Shown here one piece after another: positions 1-7,432 of a DNA stretch of 14,413 nt. How positions within the stretch are numbered: position 1 is the first letter of the stretch; the number at the start of each line of letters is the position of its first letter. The position numbers and the translations under genes were made by a program. This DNA comes from Candidatus Sulfotelmatobacter sp. (GTDB lineage Bacteria; Acidobacteriota; Terriglobia; Terriglobales; Acidobacteriaceae): NCBI GenBank assembly GCA_030044775.1, contig JASICF010000049.1, positions 1-14,413 of the forward strand, written 5' to 3'. The notes beneath the pieces are model-generated. The model had not been told where the DNA came from, did not search any database, and saw only the letters and a program-made list of their open reading frames with translations.

Positions 1-1332
1 GTAGGCATTGAAGCCGAGCCCGTGCTGGCGGAACTTGGGCAGTCCCTGAAGCTGCTGCTGAACGGATAGCTGCATGTGATGCCCCGGCACGCCTTCGTGA
101 TAGGCAACGGCTTCGTCATCAATCAGCGATCGATGCTCGAAGTCGGAGGTTGCAACCACCACGCGCCCGGGACGTTTCCCATCCGGTGTGCCAGTCACGT
201 AGTGAGTCATCGCCGCCGCTTGAAACGCCGGAATCGCTTCCACGGTCACCGGGGATTTCGGCAGCAAGGTGAACAATTGCGGCAGCTTCGGCTCCATTTG
301 CGCGATGTAATGGCGGAAGTCGTCGAGAATCTGATCGGCAGAGGTCGGAATATATTTGGGGTTTGTCTTGATCGAAGCCCGAAACGATGCGAGGTCGGAA
401 AAACCCTCTTTCTTCGCAATCGCCGTCATCTCGGCTTCGATGCGATCCATCTCGCGCAAGCCCAGTTGATGAATCTCATCGGGCGTCATGTGCGTGGTGG
501 TGCGGCCGTAAATATCGTTCTGGTACCGGCGTTCGCCGTCGGCAAGCGAAGTGATTGCGAGAGCGGTGCGGCCGTTTGGAGCGTATTCAGTGCGAATGAA
601 GGCGGCGAAATTCTTGTAAGCCGGCATCACATCGGTGTTAACCGCCTCGGTGATCTGCTCGGTCAGGCGCTTCTGATCCTCCGGCGAGATATCGGCCGGA
701 TATTTCTTCGTCGGCCGAAGAAATGGGTCGGACTCGACGATGCCGTCGCACTGCGCAGGAATCTTTTCAGCTAAAAAGCGCACCATCACCAGCTTGTCCT
801 TCACGCCGGCGCGCAAAACCTCTTCGCTCTGGCTGAGCACGCGCGGAATCTGATGCAAGCGCGCAATGTAGTCTTCGTAATGCTTGACCGAATCGAACGG
901 AACGGAGAGCGGCAGGTCGGCGAGACTGGTATGAACGCCTCCCTGGGTGTTGATCGGCATTTCGTATTCTTTGAGATCGAAGTCGGAAATACGCTGCTCG
1001 AGCACGCGAATCAGCAGATCGTGCGACAGTTGATCCTGGTCGGAGAAGCCATCGGTTGAAATGGCTTTGATCTGCGCCAGAAATTCTTCGTCGCCGCGAT
1101 GCCGTTCGGCAATGGCCTTCAGAGAATAGTCGGCGAGCTTGTCGTTGTAGCGGTAGTCGCCGAACGCCGTCGCGCGCTCAGGGAAGTTGCGCAGATCGTT
1201 TTCATAGTATTGGTCAAACAATTCATTCTGCGCTGCGAGTCGATCAGCAACGGGCTTAGACTCTTGAGCGAAGCCGAAACCAACTGTAGCGATGAGAAGA
1301 AACAAGCATCCGAACAGACGCATTGGTGTCAT
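1..1332 (-). CDS. Secreted DUF885 family protein (putative zinc-dependent hydrolase/peptidase-like), 3' end outside window
   Basis: The reading frame is open from an ATG at 1332 down to the window edge, giving 444 visible residues; the C-terminal part, including the stop, lies beyond position 1. Residues 4-20 form a signal peptide (MRLFGCLFLLIATVGFGFA, then QES), so the protein is exported. The family hallmark HEGVPGHH is at residues 412-419 (bases 76-99), an HExxPGHH motif with H412, E413 and H419 as likely metal/catalytic residues. The earlier segment DEAVAYHEG fits the same family. DUF885 proteins are usually about 550-610 residues, so roughly a quarter is missing. The start at 1332 is preceded by GAGAG seven bases upstream; the alternative ATG at 1321 lies inside the same leader. 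It follows the kinase on the same strand after about 93 bp and could be co-transcribed with it. The family is certain; the substrate is unknown. Confidence 0.9.
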   Translation of the reverse strand, partial: MTPMRLFGCLFLLIATVGFGFAQESKPVADRLAAQNELFDQYYENDLRNFPERATAFGDYRYNDKLADYSLKAIAERHRGDEEFLAQIKAISTDGFSDQDQLSHDLLIRVLEQRISDFDLKEYEMPINTQGGVHTSLADLPLSVPFDSVKHYEDYIARLHQIPRVLSQSEEVLRAGVKDKLVMVRFLAEKIPAQCDGIVESDPFLRPTKKYPADISPEDQKRLTEQITEAVNTDVMPAYKNFAAFIRTEYAPNGRTALAITSLADGERRYQNDIYGRTTTHMTPDEIHQLGLREMDRIEAEMTAIAKKEGFSDLASFRASIKTNPKYIPTSADQILDDFRHYIAQMEPKLPQLFTLLPKSPVTVEAIPAFQAAAMTHYVTGTPDGKRPGRVVVATSDFEHRSLIDDEAVAYHEGVPGHHMQLSVQQQLQGLPKFRQHGLGFNAY

Positions 1333-1346
1333 TTGAGGACTCTCAG

Positions 1347-1358
1347 GGGCTAAAGCCC
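1347..1358. repeat. Small inverted repeat GGGCTAAAGCCC in the leader of the DUF885 gene
   Basis: GGGCT and AGCCC flank a two-base AA loop, directly upstream of the Shine-Dalgarno-like GAGAG of the DUF885 gene. From memory, GGCTAAAGCC-type stem-loops are scattered through intergenic regions of acidobacterial genomes, so this may be a remnant of such an interspersed element. Only one copy is seen in this window, so the repeat status is an inference. Confidence 0.4.
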
Positions 1359-1425
1359 GGAAATCAAAATAAGAAATACCCTTATCGCAGCGCGAGAAAC
1401 ACCCCGCCACCCAGAATCGCCTCGC

Positions 1426-1657
1426 TCAGCGCACGCCCTCGACCTGAAACAGATCCGACAATTCGCGGGAGAACGAATATCCATACGCTTTGCCGTCGGC
1501 GGTCATCCGGAGATCGATAATCGTTGTCACACCGGCCACATCGCTGGGTGCGAGGGTCATCAGTAGTTTCCGCTCGCCGGTATTCAGATCAATCTTGTAC
1601 ACCGGGGCTGAGGTTTTGTCATCGTGATATACAAAAGCTGAGTGTCCGTCCGCCCCC
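1426..1657 (-). other. Out-of-frame C-terminal coding remnant of the Ser/Thr kinase-propeller gene
   Basis: This stretch codes, in a frame different from the kinase, for about 75 residues that complete the last propeller blades: ADGHSAFVYHDD, then VYKIDLNTGERKLL, and the end SRELSDLFQVEGVR followed by TGA at 1428-1426. A terminus of the form SDLYxVEGL is what acidobacterial kinase-propeller proteins normally carry. Adding one G to the minus-strand run at 1657-1653 joins it to the upstream frame as WVNWGADGHSAF. The restored protein would have about 869 residues. Nothing suggests an independent gene here. Confidence 0.8.
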
Positions 1658-4034
1658 AGTTGACCCAAATGTCTTCCGGCAACCACTCGGGAATGATGCG
1701 GGCTTCGCCGCCGGCGATTGGATACAGTCCGCCCTTGCCATTTACGTCTCGGGCAAACATGAGCTTGCCATCGGGAGATACTACGTGGGACTCAATATGG
1801 TTCCGCTTCAACAAAATCAATGGTGTTACACTTCGCGCTGCGCCACCGGCAATTTCCTGGATATACATCTTCCATCCATGGCCGTCCGATCCCGCGAAGT
1901 AGACCGCCTTCCCATCGGGCATCCATCCTATCGAAGTTACTTGCTGCAGCCCAGCGCGAGGAAGTTTCTCTGTCTCGCCGGCTCCGGTGGGCAAGATGGT
2001 AAGAGTGGCTGTGTTCAACGCCGTAGCCTCGAACGCCAATACCCGTGTTCCATCTGGTGAGAGATACGGTTCGCTCCATTGGCCGAGTTTGATGGCGGCC
2101 GATCCATCGGTCTTGCGCAGGTACGCGAGCCCTGTGCTGCCCGCTGCCGCCCCCCAGTCATCGAAGGTAAGCGTGTTCCCATCGGTCGAGAGGTCCCTTA
2201 AAGTCGCGTAATCCAGCCAGCTCAGATCGCGCTCCTTGTTGTCTCCTGGTCCGTGGAACTGCAACCCGCTTCGCCACGATTCTTTGGAGAGAAGGATGCG
2301 GCCGTCGCGCGAGACATCATGCAATCTCACGATGCCCGGCAACCGAAGCACAACCCGCTGTCTGCCATTGCGCCCCATCGCAATGATGGCGTCCGCCCAC
2401 CCTTGCGTCTGCGTAGCCGCAGCCCAGACTTCGTCGCCCGAGGGACTCCACGCTGTCCCTTCGAGGCTGATAAACATGGGCGAGCGGATCAATTCCTTCC
2501 CGTCGCGATCGACTGCCACGACTGCGCCTGCATCTCCATCCACCGCAATCAGATCGGCGAAGGCCACGGCGTCGGCCTTCGGTGAAATTCGTAGATATCC
2601 CAGCGCGTGGTCGCTCTCGTAGAGAACTCTTCCGAGAGGAAACTCCAGGCGATACCTTCCTTCGAACTGGCGAACGACGGCCATCTCTTTACCGTCGGCC
2701 GTCCAATCGGCGGCGAGCACATCTGCCGCAATTTCCCGCGGCGAACCGCCGGAAACGGGCACCAGCCCCAACGTGCCCTGGCAGAGTCCGATGTAGCGAT
2801 CCTTGCAGCCCACCGAAATCGCCAGCTCGGAGGTGGAGGCGGCGAACAATGTCGAGTTAACTAAATTCAGTGCCCGCGACTCCGGACTGTCGGGCAACGT
2901 GGAATAAATCTGGACGGGCTGGCCATTCCAGCTCGCGCTGTAGTAGATGGTGCGCCCGTCAGCCGCAAAACGAGCCGCGTAGACCAGGCCACGGTCAAAG
3001 GTAAGCTGATGATAGGAAGGCAAGGGCACGGCGGCGCCGCGACGTCCCATCAGCCAACTCCCAACCACGACCAGCGCCAGCAGCACTACCACGGAAGCCA
3101 GCGCCATTACACGCCCGTACGACCGTGGTTTTTCCGTGGCCGCCACTGCGGCAGCGCTCCCACTCGTCACGCTGGTCGATGAAACTCCCGACAGGCCTTC
3201 GAGATTGAAAGCCAGGTCCCGTGCCGATTGAAACCGTTGCAGCGGCTTCTTCTCCAGACAGCGGCGCACAATGCGATCCAGCGCCGGAGAGATCGGCTTC
3301 CCCGTCAGGCTAAGCTCGGGAGGATCCTCTCGCAGGATCGCCGTCATCGTCTCGGCCGACGTGTCTCGCCGGAAGGTTCGCTGTCCGCAGAGCATCTCAT
3401 GCAAAATCGTTCCCAGGGTAAAGATGTCGGAGCGTGCGTCGGCTGGCTCGCCTCTTATCTGCTCCGGGGACATATATCCCGCGGTACCGAGCACTTCGCC
3501 AGCCGAGGTAGGCCCCGCTTCCAGAGTTGCGCCCTGGTCTGAGGTCGATTCGGGCCGAACCAGCTTGGCCAGGCCAAAATCGAGAATCTTTACCCGCCCG
3601 TCGCGGGTTACAAAGATATTTTCCGGCTTAAGATCGCGATGAACGATTCCTGCGTCGTGCGCGGCGGCAAGTCCGTGAGCGATTTCCATTCCGTACTCGA
3701 CCGCCCGCCGCAACGGCAACCCACCTCTCCTCAACTCTTGCCGCAGTGATTGGCCCTCAAGACACTCTGAGACGAGATAGGGCGCGCCACTATGCGTCCC
3801 GATGTCGTGGATGGAAAGAATGTTGGGATGGTTCAGTGCAGCGACAGCGCGTGCCTCGGTTTCGAAACGCCGCAAGCGATCGGCATCTCTCGCCATACTT
3901 TCCGGCAATACCTTGATCGCAACATCGCGTCCCAGCCGCGTGTCGCGCGCTCGGTAAACCTCTCCCATTCCTCCTGCACCGAGCGGCGCGAGGATTTCAT
4001 AAGGGCCAATTTTCGTGCCGGTAGTGAGGGGCAT
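1584..4034 (-). CDS. Transmembrane serine/threonine protein kinase with C-terminal TolB/WD40-like propeller, frameshifted near its 3' end
   Basis: The 816-residue open frame starts at ATG 4034 with the family-typical opening GTKIGPYEILAPLGAGGMGE. The cytoplasmic kinase domain covers about residues 11-275: glycine loop GAGGMGEV 19-26, lysine K41 in VAIKVL, alpha-C glutamate near E60, catalytic HRDLKPEN 132-139 (D134), DFG 152-154 and SPEQ 189-192. It is an RD-type kinase with every key residue present. One membrane helix lies at about 310-328, followed by an extracytoplasmic propeller with PD40-like blades (for example YAARFAADGRTIYYSAS). The frame ends early: after WVNWG (near residue 793) it continues with about 22 residues unlike the family and stops at 1584, while the expected C-terminus is found in another frame down to 1426. 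The kinase domain should be unaffected, but the last blade would be lost. The gene probably senses an envelope signal through the propeller; the target is unknown. Confidence 0.9.
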   Translation of the reverse strand: MPLTTGTKIGPYEILAPLGAGGMGEVYRARDTRLGRDVAIKVLPESMARDADRLRRFETEARAVAALNHPNILSIHDIGTHSGAPYLVSECLEGQSLRQELRRGGLPLRRAVEYGMEIAHGLAAAHDAGIVHRDLKPENIFVTRDGRVKILDFGLAKLVRPESTSDQGATLEAGPTSAGEVLGTAGYMSPEQIRGEPADARSDIFTLGTILHEMLCGQRTFRRDTSAETMTAILREDPPELSLTGKPISPALDRIVRRCLEKKPLQRFQSARDLAFNLEGLSGVSSTSVTSGSAAAVAATEKPRSYGRVMALASVVVLLALVVVGSWLMGRRGAAVPLPSYHQLTFDRGLVYAARFAADGRTIYYSASWNGQPVQIYSTLPDSPESRALNLVNSTLFAASTSELAISVGCKDRYIGLCQGTLGLVPVSGGSPREIAADVLAADWTADGKEMAVVRQFEGRYRLEFPLGRVLYESDHALGYLRISPKADAVAFADLIAVDGDAGAVVAVDRDGKELIRSPMFISLEGTAWSPSGDEVWAAATQTQGWADAIIAMGRNGRQRVVLRLPGIVRLHDVSRDGRILLSKESWRSGLQFHGPGDNKERDLSWLDYATLRDLSTDGNTLTFDDWGAAAGSTGLAYLRKTDGSAAIKLGQWSEPYLSPDGTRVLAFEATALNTATLTILPTGAGETEKLPRAGLQQVTSIGWMPDGKAVYFAGSDGHGWKMYIQEIAGGAARSVTPLILLKRNHIESHVVSPDGKLMFARDVNGKGGLYPIAGGEARIIPEWLPEDIWVNWGRTDTQLLYITMTKPQPRCTRLI

Positions 4035-4045
4035 GAGACGCGGCC

Positions 4046-4072
4046 ATTATAAACGGAGGGTTGGTTGGTCAA
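4046..4072 (-). promoter_or_regulatory. Candidate sigma-70 promoter of the kinase gene
   Basis: On the minus strand a consensus -10 TATAAT (4051-4046) follows TTGACC (4072-4067) with a 15-bp spacer. The spacer is shorter than the usual 17, but the hexamers match 6/6 and 5/6. Only 11 bases separate the -10 from the kinase ATG, which predicts a leader of about 5 bases and no Shine-Dalgarno site. Confidence 0.55.
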
Positions 4073-4098
4073 GTCCGGGCAAGTGTCCGTTTCCGGCG

Positions 4099-4107
4099 TG
4101 TTAAAAT
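4099..4107 (+). promoter_or_regulatory. Candidate extended -10 promoter of ispG
   Basis: TG, one base, then TAAAAT (5/6 of TATAAT) forms an extended -10, ending ten bases before the ispG ATG at 4118. No convincing -35 hexamer is seen at the proper distance. The transcript would start three or four bases before the ATG, and there is no Shine-Dalgarno-like sequence. Confidence 0.45.
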
Positions 4108-4117
4108 AAGTGTTTCC

Positions 4118-5386
4118 ATGCCTATAGTTCCCCGCCGCAAAACTGTAACGGCCCTCGTCGGAAAGGTCCGCGTGGGTTCCGATGCACCGATCGTGGTGCA
4201 GTCGATGACCAATACCGACACCGCCGATATCCTTTCGACCGTTCAGCAATGCGCCGCCCTCGCCCGCGCCGGGTCGGAGCTGGTTCGGGTCACAGTCAAC
4301 AATGAAGAAGCCGCCGCCGCAGTTCCTCGAATTGTTGAGCAACTCGACATGCAGGGCATTCGCGTGCCCATCATCGGAGATTTCCACTACAACGGCCACG
4401 TCTTACTGACCAAGTATCCGGAGTGCGCGCGCGATCTGGCGAAGTACCGGATCAATCCCGGAAATGCCAGCATCGGGGCCAAAGGCGATTCGAATTTCCG
4501 CACCATGATCGAAGTCGCGGTGAAGTACCAGAAGCCGGTTCGCATCGGGGTCAATTGGGGCTCACTCGATCAGGTTCTGCTCACCAAGATGATGGATGAG
4601 AATTCCCGTCTCGCCGAACCGAAAGATGCCCGCGAAGTGACCATGGAAGCGATGGTCGTGAGCGCGTTGAATTCTGCCGCGCTCGCGGAAAAATACGGGC
4701 TGCGCCCGGATCAAATCATTCTCAGCGCGAAGGTCAGCGGGGTGCAGGATCTGATCGATGTGTACCGCGCTTTGGCCGCGCGCTGTTCGTATCCCCTGCA
4801 TTTGGGATTAACCGAGGCGGGGATGGGTGCTAAAGGCGTGGTCGCTTCCAGTGCGGCCATGGGCGTGCTTTTGCAGGAAGGCATCGGAGATACGATTCGC
4901 GTTTCCCTCACTCCCGCTCCCGGAGGCGACCGCACCGAGGAAGTTCGCGTGGCGCAGCAGATTCTGCAGTCGATGGGCATTCGCAGCTTTACTCCGCAAG
5001 TCACGGCCTGTCCGGGCTGCGGACGCACGACCAGCACCTTCTTCCAGGAAATGGCCGAGCAGATTCAATCTTACCTTCGTGAGCAGATGCCGTCGTGGAA
5101 AGGCAAGTACGTCGGCGTGGAGGAGATGAAGCTCGCAGTGATGGGATGCGTGGTCAACGGCCCCGGCGAATCGAAGCACGCCAACATCGGCATCTCTTTG
5201 CCGGGTACCTTTGAAGAGCCGAAGGCCCCTGTCTACGTGGATGGACGCCTGTTCACCACGCTGAAGGGCGATCATATCGTCGCGGAGTTTATCAAAATTC
5301 TCGATGAATACGTCGACTCGCACTACGCGGCGCGCGAGACACAGACGGAAGCTGCGCAAAACGAAGAAATAGCCGCCAGAAACTGA
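4118..5386 (+). CDS. ispG: 4-hydroxy-3-methylbut-2-enyl diphosphate synthase (IspG/GcpE)
   Basis: This enzyme converts 2-C-methyl-D-erythritol 2,4-cyclodiphosphate to HMBPP, the penultimate step of the MEP isoprenoid pathway, using a [4Fe-4S] cluster in the cytoplasm. The 422-residue product begins MPIVPRRKTV and shows VVQSMTNTDTADI near the N-terminus (TIM-barrel substrate site), GDFHYNGH, and RIGVNWGSL. The cluster ligands are C298 and C301 in ACPGCGRT, and C344 in GCVVNGPGES, with E351 seven residues after C344, as in characterised IspG. A frame extension to a TTG at 4061 exists, but the added 19 residues are not family-like and overlap the promoter region, so ATG 4118 is preferred. The last 25 or so residues are a polar tail. 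It is divergent from the kinase and convergent with the following lipoprotein gene. No other MEP-pathway gene is adjacent. Confidence 0.97.
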   Translation: MPIVPRRKTVTALVGKVRVGSDAPIVVQSMTNTDTADILSTVQQCAALARAGSELVRVTVNNEEAAAAVPRIVEQLDMQGIRVPIIGDFHYNGHVLLTKYPECARDLAKYRINPGNASIGAKGDSNFRTMIEVAVKYQKPVRIGVNWGSLDQVLLTKMMDENSRLAEPKDAREVTMEAMVVSALNSAALAEKYGLRPDQIILSAKVSGVQDLIDVYRALAARCSYPLHLGLTEAGMGAKGVVASSAAMGVLLQEGIGDTIRVSLTPAPGGDRTEEVRVAQQILQSMGIRSFTPQVTACPGCGRTTSTFFQEMAEQIQSYLREQMPSWKGKYVGVEEMKLAVMGCVVNGPGESKHANIGISLPGTFEEPKAPVYVDGRLFTTLKGDHIVAEFIKILDEYVDSHYAARETQTEAAQNEEIAARN

Positions 5387-5433
5387 ATTCCTCGTTTCAG
5401 TCCCGCTACCTAATTTCCACCACTATAGAAAGA

Positions 5434-7194
5434 TCACTGCCCCGGCAGCAGAAAGATTGGCGACTGCGATGGCGGCTCAATCGTCGCCGTTCCCGAGACG
5501 CTGGTCAAGGGCACGTCGGCGTGAGTGAAATAGCATTGGAACTGAGACGGGGACAGTCCGGTTGAAATAACCGTGAAGATATTGCTGTTCAGATACGTAT
5601 CCGTAATCAACCCCGAGACGAAGATCTTTTCTCCTCCGGTGAAGGAATTTGCAGCGTGAAAGGTGACCACATTCGACGTGATCGAAAATGCCGTGATGGA
5701 GGTGATTCCGTTACAGTTCGACGCCGTGCAGACGCTGAACGCCGCCGGCAGATCGGTGATCAAGGTATCAGCGGGTGTCGGGTTATTGGTGGGGTTGTTG
5801 GCATTGTTATCGAGCGTATTAATGACCGCAATCGCCCCCGCGTCGCACATGCTTACATAAACCCTGCTGCTATCGACAGAGGCAGCGGTAAAAACGCGAA
5901 ACCGCACAGTAGCTGGTGAATAAGTAGCCGGAAAAACGGCCGGAGCACAGGTTGATGTGGCCGGCACCGCATATTGATACTTGTCGGTGCTGAGATTTGC
6001 CGAGAACGGCGGATCGGTAAGCAAAGTAAGAGTTGTCTTCAGCGTGAAATTGGGGGCATTGAACACAGCAACTCGGGGAATCACGCAAACTCCGCTTGTT
6101 CCTGCCAGGGGATCGGGACACGCGGGCGCCATCTCATAGCTGGCCACGTAGAAGCGGCTGCCATCAGCCAAAGCGGTTACGGAAGAAGGTGAACACCCCG
6201 AGGGACATGCAGCCGAGCCCGCGGTGAAAGCGATCGACGTCAGAAGAGCCGGCGTGTCGTTGGCTCCGCCCGAAATCGCAAACACATACAGCGTGCTCGT
6301 TACGGGATTCGTCACATAGAGCCGGTTCAGGTTCGGATCGTAAAAAAGGTAATTCGCCCCGCCGCCCACTGGAAGGCTGCTCGTAACCGCATCCGTCGCC
6401 ACGTCGATGGTAACGAGTTGTCCATCCCCTTGGCTCAAAACATAAACCTTCTGGCTATCGCCGCGCGCCACTACCCAGACTGGAGCAGTTCCGGTGAAGC
6501 CCGGGACTATTGTTGAAGTCAGGTCGAGCGGATTGACATCGCTGATCGAATTGTCCCCTTGATTGGCCACGTATATTTTTTGAGCGTCTGGAATTTCGGC
6601 CATCGACACCGGATTGACTCCGACCGGGCCGGTAAGAATCTCTGCATTATCGGAGACATTGATTTTGCCGACCGAATTTGTGCCGAAATTTGCCACATAG
6701 ATGTTCCCATTTTCCGTGGTGTTAAGAAAAACCGGCAGAGAGCCTGGGGTTAAGGGGACATTGCTGACCTGTCCGAGCCCGCCTCCACTAATTAATCCAG
6801 TGGCGGGCGCAAATGTCGATATTTCATCGATTCCCCCCGGCACCAGACTCGCCGCACTGGCTACGAAGACGAAAGTATTGTTAGGCAAGGTCGCAGCGTG
6901 AGTGGGGTTATCGCCGATGTTAGGAGCGCTCGCATCGGAGCTTGGGGTCTCGCCAATGATGCTGTCTCCACCAACGTCAATCTGCATGGCATTGCCTGGA
7001 TAGTTTGGGACATTCAGGCTGATCCCAAACACGGCATGGAAAGCGGTCGGTGATGGAGGGGTTTCTATTGGGCAGTTGGGAAGGCCGCCGAGAGAACACG
7101 GCAGAACCACCGGGCGGTATACCTGGCCACAAGCCGACCACAGGACAATCAAAGCCACCATGGCCGCGAATAGGCCCACGCGTTGGAAACTCAT
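5434..7194 (-). CDS. YVTN/YncE-type beta-propeller lipoprotein
   Basis: A 586-residue exported protein with a hydrophobic signal segment (MSFQRVGLFAAMVALIVLW) and a candidate lipidated cysteine C22 in WSACGQVYRPV; tryptophan at -3 makes the lipobox imperfect. CGQVYRPV-like starts recur in acidobacterial YVTN proteins (family knowledge). Residues about 105-460 hold propeller blades, seen as repeated IYVANFGTNSV, IYVANQGDNSI, VYVLSQGDGQL and LYVTNPVTSTL strands. Several paired cysteines (C330/C334, C359/C370, C489/C494) suggest disulfides in the periplasm or on the surface. Residues about 503-572 form a separate beta-rich module (VVTFHAANSFTGGEKIFVSG). The start at 7194 is chosen because the signal sequence follows it directly, GGGG lies just upstream, and a possible promoter sits at 7228-7240; in-frame ATGs at 7236 and 7281 would add a poor, charged N-terminus. 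Function is probably binding or display at the cell envelope; the ligand is unknown. Confidence 0.85.
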   Translation of the reverse strand: MSFQRVGLFAAMVALIVLWSACGQVYRPVVLPCSLGGLPNCPIETPPSPTAFHAVFGISLNVPNYPGNAMQIDVGGDSIIGETPSSDASAPNIGDNPTHAATLPNNTFVFVASAASLVPGGIDEISTFAPATGLISGGGLGQVSNVPLTPGSLPVFLNTTENGNIYVANFGTNSVGKINVSDNAEILTGPVGVNPVSMAEIPDAQKIYVANQGDNSISDVNPLDLTSTIVPGFTGTAPVWVVARGDSQKVYVLSQGDGQLVTIDVATDAVTSSLPVGGGANYLFYDPNLNRLYVTNPVTSTLYVFAISGGANDTPALLTSIAFTAGSAACPSGCSPSSVTALADGSRFYVASYEMAPACPDPLAGTSGVCVIPRVAVFNAPNFTLKTTLTLLTDPPFSANLSTDKYQYAVPATSTCAPAVFPATYSPATVRFRVFTAASVDSSRVYVSMCDAGAIAVINTLDNNANNPTNNPTPADTLITDLPAAFSVCTASNCNGITSITAFSITSNVVTFHAANSFTGGEKIFVSGLITDTYLNSNIFTVISTGLSPSQFQCYFTHADVPLTSVSGTATIEPPSQSPIFLLPGQ

Positions 7195-7227
7195 CAGCAC
7201 CCCAATGAAAGTTTTCGCCTGCGAGGA

Positions 7228-7240
7228 ATTGTACATTTTA
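7228..7240 (-). promoter_or_regulatory. Possible -10 elements before the YVTN lipoprotein gene
   Basis: On the minus strand TAAAAT (7240-7235) and TACAAT (7233-7228) are each 5/6 matches to TATAAT, about 35-45 bases before ATG 7194. No good -35 partner is seen. They support the 7194 start because they would lie inside the longer alternatives. Confidence 0.3.
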
Positions 7241-7432
7241 ACGGCTGGACGCGATCTCCGCCACTGGGCGTAGCGGGCCATCGGTACAGCTTTTTTGTTG
7301 CCATCGGCTTGGTTGCTGGGATGCGCGGCCTGGAAGGCAAGTTGGATCGTGGAGTCGCCGCGGATACAAAAATGCCGATTTCTTCGAATGAAGGGTCCGC
7401 ACGGGGTTCGGAAGCGAAAGCGATGAAAGTAC

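Noticed and set aside
76..1059. Plus-strand open frames opposite the DUF885 gene
   Set aside because: The minus strand codes a continuous DUF885 protein with the HExxPGHH motif; the plus-strand products are Arg/Gly-rich and unlike any family.
2236..3642. Several plus-strand open frames opposite the kinase gene
   Set aside because: They are antisense shadows of a high-GC coding region; none has a start signal or recognisable product.
4061..4117. N-terminal extension of ispG from TTG 4061
   Set aside because: The 19 added residues are not IspG-like and would run through the ispG extended -10 element.
5437..5448. CTGCCCCGGCAG as a terminator between the convergent ispG and lipoprotein genes
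   Set aside because: Two-base loop, no T tract, and it lies inside the last codons of the lipoprotein gene.
7195..7281. Longer starts (ATG 7236 or ATG 7281) for the YVTN lipoprotein
   Set aside because: They would put a charged, non-signal stretch before the export signal and would include the candidate -10 elements.
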